From Chloroflexota bacterium (GTDB lineage: Bacteria; Chloroflexota; Dehalococcoidia; UBA1151), in contig JADFQR010000086.1 of the NCBI GenBank assembly GCA_022561735.1, forward strand, positions 1 to 6,193: a stretch of DNA of 6,193 nucleotides, given 5' to 3'. Of this stretch, positions 1 to 5,223 are shown one piece after another. The translations under genes were made by a program, and so were the position numbers. Under the pieces are notes generated by a model. It ran no database searches. It was not told the origin of the DNA and saw only the letters and a list, made by a program, of their open reading frames with translations. The first letter of the stretch is position 1. Each line of letters opens with the position of its first letter.

Positions 1-130
1 GGAGGTCACCTCGCCTGTGATGGAGTTGCGTACCGTCATCCCGACGTTTCCGGTGGCCAGCATTGGCCTGCCGCCGAGTCCTCGATTATGTAGACCGCCG
101 AGCCGCTGTAGATCGCGGAGCCGACCGGCG

Positions 131-145
131 ATCACCGCAGGTGAT
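131..145. promoter_or_regulatory. Palindrome ATCACC-GCA-GGTGAT, possible operator
   Basis: A perfect 6-bp inverted repeat with a 3-bp spacer. It lies about 190 bp before the SDR start and about 70 bp before the possible divergent ATG at 63. Its size and symmetry suit a dimeric regulator such as the GntR or TetR type, but no regulator gene is in the window. A related 11-bp palindrome (GAGGTCACCTC, 2-12) shares the TCACC half-site. A 6-bp perfect arm pair can occur by chance in GC-rich DNA, so this is suggestive only. Confidence 0.25.
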
Positions 146-327
146 ACCGCAAGCGACGGAATGGCGAACTTGCGGGTTCCTGTCTGCGAACGATGAATCG
201 GTCGCGCAAGACGCGCACCGTTCCGAACCGCAGTGGGCCCTGACCGGCCCGCGATGCGTTAGCCTCGCCTCACCGCCCGTTATGGCGGGATGCCATGTGG
301 TCTGGAATTGCCAGGTAAACCAAATTT

Positions 328-333
328 GGAGGT
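328..333 (+). promoter_or_regulatory. Strong Shine-Dalgarno of the SDR gene
   Basis: GGAGGT ends four bases before the ATG at 338. It decides the start: the in-frame ATG at 290 would add 16 residues ahead of the Rossmann fold and has no comparable site in front of it. An A/T-rich patch (AAATTT, 322-327) just upstream probably keeps the site unstructured. Confidence 0.8.
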
Positions 334-337
334 CTCT

Positions 338-1105
338 ATGCCGGGACGTGTCGACGGACGGGTTGCGCTGGTAACGGGCGGCGGATCGGGGATCGGACGC
401 GCGACAGCGCTGAAGTTTGCGGCAGAAGGCGCGCGCGTCGTGGTTGCGGACATCGCGCTGGAGCCGGGCGAGGAGACGGCACGGCTGATCCGGGAGGCCG
501 GAGGTGAGGCGCAGTTTTCTTACGTGGATGTGACGGACGAGGAGTCTGTGCGGTCCATGATCGAGCTAACGGTCGGCGAGTACGGCCGGCTGGACTGCGC
601 GCACAATAACGCCGGGATACTGGGTCCGGTGGTGGAGTTCACCGAGTACAGCCGTGAGGATTACGACCGCGTGATGGCGGTCAACGTGACGGGCGTGTGG
701 TTGTGTATGCAGGCGGAGATACGGCAGATGCTGTCACAGGACCCGCCGGAGGGCGGTCACTCGATCGTGAACACGGCATCGGTAGCCGGGCTTGTGGGCA
801 GTCCAACCATTCCGGCGTACTCGGTCAGCAAGCACGCCGTGATCGGCATGACCAACTCGGCGGCGCGGAGTTACGGCACGCGCGGAATCCGGGTGAACGC
901 TGTCTGCCCGGCGCTCATCGACACCCCCCTGGCTCAACCGTTGTTCGAGAGCGCAGAGTCCGAGGAACGGATGCGGCTGCGACAGGCGGTTGGCCGGTTC
1001 GGGGAGGTCGAAGAGGTGGCGGCGATGGTGGTGTGGCTGTCATCCGCCGAAGCCTCTTTTGTAACAGGGACGCCGATGCGGGTTGACGGGGGTGCGCTGG
1101 CGTAA
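338..1105 (+). CDS. SDR-family NAD(P)-dependent oxidoreductase (FabG-like)
   Basis: A classical short-chain dehydrogenase/reductase of 255 residues, the usual length, predicted to be a soluble tetramer that interconverts a hydroxyl and a keto group. The cofactor loop TGGGSGIG is at 13-20. An aspartate closing the second strand (VVVAD, D38) favours NAD(H) over NADP(H). NNAG is at 90-93. The full catalytic tetrad is present: N116 (MAVNVTG), S148 (NTASVAG), Y161 and K165 (YSVSK). The family C-terminus VDGGALA is also present. The start at 338 is set by the GGAGGT site. The gene converges on the minus-strand cluster, so it is a separate transcript. It could oxidise a 3-hydroxyacyl-CoA from the neighbouring hydratase, but SDRs of this group act on sugars, steroids, acyl-CoAs and alcohols alike, so the substrate cannot be read from sequence. 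Confidence 0.95.
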   Translation: MPGRVDGRVALVTGGGSGIGRATALKFAAEGARVVVADIALEPGEETARLIREAGGEAQFSYVDVTDEESVRSMIELTVGEYGRLDCAHNNAGILGPVVEFTEYSREDYDRVMAVNVTGVWLCMQAEIRQMLSQDPPEGGHSIVNTASVAGLVGSPTIPAYSVSKHAVIGMTNSAARSYGTRGIRVNAVCPALIDTPLAQPLFESAESEERMRLRQAVGRFGEVEEVAAMVVWLSSAEASFVTGTPMRVDGGALA

Positions 1106-1234
1106 GTACGGGGGAATTCTCCGGGCGAGAGGGATGAGACCGTTTGCGCCCCGCCTCCCCCTCCCCGGGGCCCTTCGAGAGCCTCAGGGCGCGTGAGTTA
1201 CTCCCGAACGCGGATCACGGCCGCCTCGCCCAGC
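1106..1234. other. Convergent spacer with GC-rich inverted repeats
   Basis: This 129-bp gap separates the 3' ends of the SDR gene and the P-loop gene, so a bidirectional terminator would be expected. It holds two modest stems: GCCCCG (1148-1153) with CGGGGC (1166-1171), loop 12; and GCCCT (1170-1174) with AGGGC (1186-1190), loop 11. They share bases and cannot both form. Neither has a T-run after it on either strand, so intrinsic termination is doubtful. The motif GGGCGAGAGGG (1123-1133) resembles the arms of the stem-loop at 2029-2055. No ORF of note is present. Confidence 0.4.
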
Positions 1235-1915
1235 CTACCCGCCGCTCAACACCTTGTGGGCGAGGATTCGACTCCGGTCTGTGTCGGTCAGGTGCGGCTC
1301 GATCTTGCTCACGAACTGCGCCATGGTGTCAACCAGCGCCCCGCTGTTGTCGATGGTGATTTTCCTGCTGAGAAGCGACCATGCAACGAGCTGCTCAAAG
1401 CGCTCTCTGACCTTATCGACATCGTCAGGCCCGATGATCCCATTTTCGTGCGGGTCGTCCTTCATGCGCTGCTTGATCACGCCGGTGTCGGCCGTGATGT
1501 GTACGACCACCGTGTCGTTGGTGAAGTAGAGGATCGTCTTCTCCACCTGGTGCATCACCAGCTCGCGATCGAAGTTGTAACCCTTCTCGCCGTACCCGAA
1601 GTAGAGCGGGCCGTATACGGCATCGTCGATATGACCACCTACCACCATGCCGTCTCCAGAGTTAAAGGTGCCCACCTGAGCGTGGTAGTAGAGGCTGTGG
1701 CGCTGGTGCATCTCCTTGAACTTTGGAGTGGCCTGCAGCAGCCATTTCTGCTCCTCCGTAGTCGTGTTGTCCGGGTGCCCGGAGGTGTGCGGGATCTTCC
1801 AGTGCTCGTGTATCAGGGAGAAGCGGGTGCCCATGTTCTCCGACATCCAGTCATCGATGGCGTGGGCGACGGTAGTGGTCCCGGCGTATTCACAACCGGC
1901 GAGTAACAGGCGCAT
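1235..1915 (-). CDS. P-loop nucleoside/nucleotide kinase-like protein with altered Walker A
   Basis: A soluble protein of 226 residues with the layout of small P-loop kinases. It begins with a hydrophobic strand and a phosphate-binding loop (LLLAGCEYAGTTT, 3-15). The consensus is GxxxxGK[ST]; here the lysine position is T13 (codon ACC), so the usual phosphate-binding lysine is missing. A central segment GGHIDDAVYGPLYFG (93-107) may be the substrate site. A strand VVVHITAD (136-143) precedes a basic, LID-like helix (IKQRM, 147-151, to about 176). KITIDNSG (185-192) near the C-terminus matches the last strand of many nucleotide kinases. I chose M at 1915 because GGGAG stands five bases before it and the protein then begins at strand 1; a TTG at 1987 would add 24 unrelated residues. 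The phosphate acceptor is unknown, and the altered loop may mean weak or lost ATPase activity. It could also be a kinase family with a non-canonical P-loop. Confidence 0.75.
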   Translation of the reverse strand: MRLLLAGCEYAGTTTVAHAIDDWMSENMGTRFSLIHEHWKIPHTSGHPDNTTTEEQKWLLQATPKFKEMHQRHSLYYHAQVGTFNSGDGMVVGGHIDDAVYGPLYFGYGEKGYNFDRELVMHQVEKTILYFTNDTVVVHITADTGVIKQRMKDDPHENGIIGPDDVDKVRERFEQLVAWSLLSRKITIDNSGALVDTMAQFVSKIEPHLTDTDRSRILAHKVLSGG

Positions 1916-1920
1916 GAAAT

Positions 1921-1925
1921 CTCCC
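1921..1925 (-). promoter_or_regulatory. Shine-Dalgarno GGGAG of the P-loop gene
   Basis: On the minus strand GAGAGGGAG is followed by ATTTC and then ATG (1915-1913). The core GGGAG with a 5-base spacer is the same arrangement as in front of the acyl-CoA ligase TTG. It supports the shorter start of the P-loop gene. Confidence 0.65.
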
Positions 1926-1941
1926 TCTCGGCACGCATGTA

Positions 1942-1996
1942 CAGACGCGCCGTCTGATCCAAAGAGCGCTACAAGCCTGTCCGTCAACCAGACGGA
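1942..1996. promoter_or_regulatory. Pair of inverted repeats in the P-loop gene leader
   Basis: Two perfect 6-bp inverted repeats sit 27 to 81 bases before the ATG at 1915: CAGACG-CGC-CGTCTG (1942-1956) and TCCGTC-AACCA-GACGGA (1980-1996). They share the half-site GACGG/CCGTC; CAGACGG occurs at 1989-1995 on plus and at 1956-1950 on minus. They could be a tandem operator, or two short hairpins in the leader RNA. A TTGACG at 1987-1982 on the minus strand resembles a -35 box, but no good -10 follows, so I do not call a promoter. Confidence 0.3.
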
Positions 1997-2028
1997 AGGC
2001 GGCTATCCAATCGAGACTTTGTCCTTAA

Positions 2029-2055
2029 CCCTCGCCCTTTACGGCCGGGAGAGGG
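2029..2055 (-). terminator. Stem-loop after the acyl-CoA ligase gene
   Basis: CCCTCGCCC (2029-2037) pairs with GGGAGAGGG (2047-2055) around a 9-base loop, with 8 of 9 positions matched. On the minus strand it lies 17 bases after the ligase stop codon and is followed by TTAAGGACAAAG, which has no proper U-run. It may act as an imperfect terminator or a 3'-end protecting hairpin, and it may belong to a recurring intergenic element, since similar GAGGG/CCCTC strings occur at 1123-1133 and 6171-6187. Confidence 0.45.
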
Positions 2056-2072
2056 GATTTACAGAATTGCGT

Positions 2073-3638
2073 TTACTCCCCTCGGACCAGCTCTTTGACC
2101 TGCGGGCGGATCACCTTTCCGAGCGCGTTCCTCGGCAGCGCGTCTACAAAGTGGACCCTGTCCGGCTTCTTGTAGCTGGCAAGGGCCTGGCGGGTGTGTT
2201 CAATCAGGTCCTCTTCCGTGACGGTGGCGCCATCGTTGATGGCGACGACCGCGTGGACCACCTCTCCCCAGGTCACATCCGGCACGCCGATGACCGATGC
2301 CTCCCTGACGGCCTCGTGCCGCTCAAGGGTCTCTTCAACCTCTTCCGGGGAGATCATCTCTCCGCCCCGCTTGATGATCTCCCGGGCGCGTCCGGTCAGG
2401 AAAATATAGCCGTCCTCGTCCCGGTACCCGAGGTCACCGGTGTGGAGCCAGCCGGAGTCGCTAACGACGTTATTAGCGTCATCGCCCCAGTACCCCTTCA
2501 TGAGGCGGGTGCCGCGGGTGACGATCTCGCCCGACTTGCCGACGGGGACTTCATTTCCCTCGTCGTCAACGATCTGAACCTCTACGTCTTCCAGCGGCTT
2601 GCCGATCGAGCGAAGCCGTTTGCGCTTCTTTTCGATCTCTTCGGGCGTCCCGGTAAGATCATGATCCTCCGGCGGGAGCATTGTGATCGTCGCAGCGGTC
2701 TCCGTCTGTCCGAAGGCGTTGATGAAGCGCACGCCGGGGAACCTGTCTATCGCCTCAAGGATTACCGACTCCGGCATCGCGGCCGCCCCGTAGGTGATCA
2801 CGTCCAGGCTCGACAGGTCAAACTCCGCAAAGCGGGGGTGTTCCATCAGCGTCTTGAGCATCGTCGGGACCATCATGGCCCGGTTCACGCTCTCCCGCTG
2901 CACCAGTTCCATCCAACCTTCCGCGTCGAACTGCGGTTGGAGCACCAGCGTCCGGCCTCCGTACACGCCGGCCATCATCGATTGGATGCCGGCGATGTGA
3001 TAGAGCGGAACCGTGAGGAGATTTCTCTCGTGAGCGTCCGGGTCAGCCGGTTCCACGTTGCTCAGGACGAAAGACGTGAAGCTGCCATGGGTGAGCGTCA
3101 CGCCCTTGGGAGCGGCGGTCGAGCCGGACGTGAACATGATCATCGTGGTGTCGTCGTCGTCGCCCGATGGAAACCCGGAATATGGCTCGCTGTCGTTGAT
3201 GGCGTCCTCGTACGCACGCCAGCCCTCTGGAGACGGCCCTGCGTCCAGCGCGATGCGGCCCGTCTCCGATTCTGACAGGCAGTCGCACGAGTCGATTAGT
3301 CCGGTATAGCGGGCGCCGGCAAGAACGACCTTCGGCGAAGTGCGCTCAAGCATGTGGTTGGCCTCAGCGGCCCGGGACCGGAAGTTCAAGGGAACGTAGA
3401 TGGCGTCCAGCATGGCGGATGCGAAATACGTTTCAGCATGGGCCGGGGTGTTGACGTCCATAAGGGCTACCCGGTCTCCGGGTCCGACGCCCATGCCCGA
3501 CAGGACGGTCGCGAGCCGCGCTGCGCGCTCCCGGAACTCGGTGAAACTTGGACTGATCTCACCGTCAACGCCGGCCACAAATGCCGGCCGGTCCGGGACG
3601 ATCGCGCATGCGATCTCAAGAAGCTCAAATGTATTCAA
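2073..3638 (-). CDS. AMP-forming acyl-CoA synthetase (class I adenylate-forming ligase)
   Basis: Activates a carboxylic acid with ATP to an acyl-adenylate, then transfers it to CoA. At 521 residues it has the family's usual length and all core motifs in order: P-loop TSGSTAAPKG (170-179), GAAAMP (284-289), AFGQTET (308-314), HTGDLGY (399-405), GRAREIIKRGGE (416-427) and the C-terminal NALGKVIR (504-511), whose K508 is the adenylation lysine. A175 stands where a glycine is normally found in TSGSTGxPKG. No signal peptide or membrane segment is seen, so it should be cytoplasmic. The start is TTG at 3638: an in-frame TAA lies five codons upstream, no Met occurs before residue 49, and GGGAG sits five bases ahead. 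The first codons overlap the end of the upstream crotonase by 14 bp, implying translational coupling. The substrate is unknown; FadD-like and menE-like enzymes look alike at this level, but no other menaquinone gene is present. Confidence 0.96.
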   Translation of the reverse strand: MNTFELLEIACAIVPDRPAFVAGVDGEISPSFTEFRERAARLATVLSGMGVGPGDRVALMDVNTPAHAETYFASAMLDAIYVPLNFRSRAAEANHMLERTSPKVVLAGARYTGLIDSCDCLSESETGRIALDAGPSPEGWRAYEDAINDSEPYSGFPSGDDDDTTMIMFTSGSTAAPKGVTLTHGSFTSFVLSNVEPADPDAHERNLLTVPLYHIAGIQSMMAGVYGGRTLVLQPQFDAEGWMELVQRESVNRAMMVPTMLKTLMEHPRFAEFDLSSLDVITYGAAAMPESVILEAIDRFPGVRFINAFGQTETAATITMLPPEDHDLTGTPEEIEKKRKRLRSIGKPLEDVEVQIVDDEGNEVPVGKSGEIVTRGTRLMKGYWGDDANNVVSDSGWLHTGDLGYRDEDGYIFLTGRAREIIKRGGEMISPEEVEETLERHEAVREASVIGVPDVTWGEVVHAVVAINDGATVTEEDLIEHTRQALASYKKPDRVHFVDALPRNALGKVIRPQVKELVRGE

Positions 3639-4404
3639 TCGGTCTCCCGTTTACGCTCGTTGGTTGCGGTGTCCCAACGCCACGGCCCAACATGATAGAC
3701 AGCCGTCGTTCACGCGCAAGACCGTCAACCAGTGGAAGGTCGCGTGCCGCTTCGAGCGCTGCCTTGACGGCGGCGAACAGGGACCGGTCCAGCGCCACCA
3801 GTCCGGACGCGATCCGCCCGGCCTCAACAAGCAGGTCACCCGCGGGAACGACGCGTTGCACGATGCCCGCCTGCAGCGCTTCCGCGGCGTTTAACCGGCG
3901 GCCGGTGAGCAGCATATCCAACGCCCTGCCCTGCCGCACCGCGCGCGGCAACGTCTGCGTACCTCCCGCCGCTGCGATCAATCCGTAGTAGGTCTCGGGC
4001 ATCGAGAAAATCGCGTTGTCCGCCGCTATACGAATGTCGCACAGCAGCGCAAGCTCTACCCCTGAGCCGATCACATGCCCGTGCAGCGCGGCCACGGTGG
4101 GGATGGGAAGATCCCGCAACGCGCCGAAGACGTCCCGCTCCCAGCGCGCCCGGCGGGCCGCGCCCTGCGACGGCGCGCTGCCAAACTCGGACAGGTCAGC
4201 GCCGGCGCAAAACCCGCGCTCACCCGCTCCCCGCAGCAGGACGACCGCCACATCGTCGTCATGACGTATCGCGTAGAGGACCTCAGACAGGTCATCCCGC
4301 ATCTGGATGTTGAACGCGTTGATCACGCCGGGACGATTCAGGATCACGTGCGCCACGCGGTCGCTCTTCTCGTACGTGACGGTTTTGAACGGCGCGGTGG
4401 TCAT
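3625..4404 (-). CDS. Enoyl-CoA hydratase/isomerase (crotonase), catalytically complete
   Basis: Hydrates a 2-enoyl-CoA to a 3-hydroxyacyl-CoA, or isomerises it. It has 259 residues, a normal crotonase length. The CoA-binding/oxyanion loop FCAGADL is at 65-71 and the second oxyanion motif HGHVIGSGVELAL is at 108-120. By alignment with rat mitochondrial crotonase, the catalytic glutamates E144 and E164 correspond to E117 (in GVELAL) and E137 (in SMPETYYG). GGTQ follows at 147-150 and DMLLTGRR lies in the C-terminal half. Both glutamates present argue for true hydratase activity rather than an isomerase with one acid. Its ATG shares ATGA (4404-4401) with the stop of the upstream crotonase-like gene, and there is no clear ribosome binding site of its own, so it is probably translated by re-initiation. 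It runs into the acyl-CoA ligase gene, forming a tight three-gene unit. Confidence 0.95.
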   Translation of the reverse strand: MTTAPFKTVTYEKSDRVAHVILNRPGVINAFNIQMRDDLSEVLYAIRHDDDVAVVLLRGAGERGFCAGADLSEFGSAPSQGAARRARWERDVFGALRDLPIPTVAALHGHVIGSGVELALLCDIRIAADNAIFSMPETYYGLIAAAGGTQTLPRAVRQGRALDMLLTGRRLNAAEALQAGIVQRVVPAGDLLVEAGRIASGLVALDRSLFAAVKAALEAARDLPLVDGLARERRLSIMLGRGVGTPQPTSVNGRPIEYI

Positions 4405-5126
4405 GGGGCAGGGTCATCCCGTCGAAATCCTGGCTCCCGCTGGTAATCGGGTTCCCGGCGGGTCTTGAAGGCGTCAATGCCTTCAGAGCGCTCGGGGTCG
4501 GTGTGAAGCAGAATCGCCAGGTCAGCCTCCAGGCGCACGGCCTGGTCCAGCGGCATGTCGGCGCCTTTCAGCACCGCTTCCTTCGTCAAGTTCCCGGCCG
4601 CCTTACCGCGCTTTGATATCTCCCCGGCGATCTCCGTCGCCCGGCCGGTCACCGTTCCGTCAACGACGATCTCGGTCACCAGCCCGACGCCCAGCGCCTC
4701 TTGCGCCGTGATGCGGCGACCCGTGAGAAGCATGTCCGCAGCGAGCCCCGATCCGACGATACGCGGAAGGCGCTGCGTGCCGCCGTCTGACGGCAGCTCG
4801 GACCGGCTGACCTGCGTGAGGGCGAAGGTGGTCCCGGCGTCACAGACCCGGATGTCAGCGGCAAGCGCCAGCTCCAGCAGCCGGTCGTCGATCTGACCTG
4901 TGAGGGCGGCGACAACCGGTGCCTGGACGGCCGCGAGGATCGCGGGCATTCCGGGTTCCACCGTACTCTCCACCGTGATCCCGCCACGCCCGGACAGGTG
5001 AACAACCGCCACCCGCACGACTTCCGAAATGGTTGCATCCGCGCAGGCGTTTTCAAACGCGACACGGTCGCCGACCGGGATGGTCAGGACTCGATTTCCG
5101 GTTTTGCCGTCGCTGGAGTTACTCAT
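4401..5126 (-). CDS. Degenerate crotonase-like protein, probably not a hydratase
   Basis: A 241-residue crotonase-fold protein and clear paralogue of its downstream neighbour. The second half aligns without gaps at an offset of 32 residues, sharing ELAL, AADIRV-like, GGTQRLPR (115-122) and DMLLTGRR. The N-terminal half is eroded: the FCAGAD oxyanion loop and following helix are missing, with about 17-19 residues lost between roughly 45 and 70. The GSG of the second oxyanion motif is replaced by DRL (81-83). The first catalytic glutamate is kept (E85), but the second is Q105. Thus the oxyanion hole and one of two acids are gone. It may be a structural or regulatory partner of the intact crotonase, or catalyse a different reaction. 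ATG 5126 lacks a good ribosome binding site; a start further in cannot be excluded. The frame is unbroken, so it is not a decaying pseudogene. Confidence 0.85.
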   Translation of the reverse strand: MSNSSDGKTGNRVLTIPVGDRVAFENACADATISEVVRVAVVHLSGRGGITVESTVEPGMPAILAAVQAPVVAALTGQIDDRLLELALAADIRVCDAGTTFALTQVSRSELPSDGGTQRLPRIVGSGLAADMLLTGRRITAQEALGVGLVTEIVVDGTVTGRATEIAGEISKRGKAAGNLTKEAVLKGADMPLDQAVRLEADLAILLHTDPERSEGIDAFKTRREPDYQREPGFRRDDPAP

Positions 5127-5223
5127 GAAGGTGGATTACCGCGACACAGAGGCCGACGATGCCGGTGATTTTACAGCCGTTGTACGGGAATCGGGCCGGA
5201 GGAGGATGCTGTCCAGATCATCA
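5127..5223 (-). other. 97-bp gap between PfkB and crotonase-like genes
   Basis: This gap lies between two minus-strand genes. It contains no clear hairpin with a T-run and no strong Shine-Dalgarno before the ATG at 5126. Minus-strand TGTAAAAT (near 5170) is the most A/T-rich spot and could be a -10 element, but no matching -35 is evident. It therefore remains open whether the three-gene CoA module has its own promoter here or is read through from the PfkB gene. Confidence 0.3.

Larger units (their letters stand above)
1..337. other. Gene-free leader region upstream of the SDR gene
   Basis: I see no convincing complete gene here. A plus-strand frame open from 63 to 374 is arginine- and cysteine-rich and runs into the SDR gene in another frame, so it does not look coding. 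On the minus strand an ATG at 63-61 opens a frame that leaves the window after 21 codons and reads MLATGNVGMTVRNSITGEVT; it could be the start of a divergent gene, but has no clear ribosome binding site. Two short palindromes lie at 2-12 and 131-145. A weak stem (CCGCC at 273-277, GGCGG at 284-288) lies about 50 bp before the SDR start. I found no credible -35/-10 pair. Confidence 0.6.

Noticed and set aside
36..130. Minus-strand 31-codon open stretch ending at 36 (contains SAVYIIEDSAAG)
   Set aside because: It looks protein-like, but is bounded by stops on both sides, has no usable start codon, and overlaps the other minus frame. Too short to claim as a gene or remnant.
63..374. A 103-codon plus-strand frame before and into the SDR gene
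   Set aside because: The translation is rich in Arg, Cys and Trp without structure, and it overlaps the well-supported SDR start and its Shine-Dalgarno.
1149..1173. Second G-quadruplex motif on the minus strand of the convergent spacer
   Set aside because: The pattern only fits if GGG before CCCC is counted, and the CCCCGGGG in the middle would pair with itself, so folding is doubtful.
1148..1190. Intrinsic terminator between the convergent genes
   Set aside because: The two candidate stems are 5-6 bp with 11-12 base loops, share bases with each other, and have no T-run on either strand. I list the region but not a terminator.
1955..1987. Minus-strand promoter with TTGACG as -35 for the P-loop gene
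   Set aside because: Nothing resembling TATAAT occurs 16-18 bases downstream (CTTTGGAT region).
1716..3275. A 519-codon plus-strand open frame opposite the acyl-CoA ligase
   Set aside because: It is unusually long, but the minus strand carries every adenylate-forming motif in order. The plus frame yields an Arg/His/Val-rich protein with no recognisable motif, a known result of codon bias in high-GC genes.
4401..5126. Calling the degenerate crotonase a pseudogene
   Set aside because: The frame is open over 241 codons, overlaps the next gene by ATGA and keeps the fold-defining blocks. Only active-site parts are altered, which argues for changed function rather than decay.
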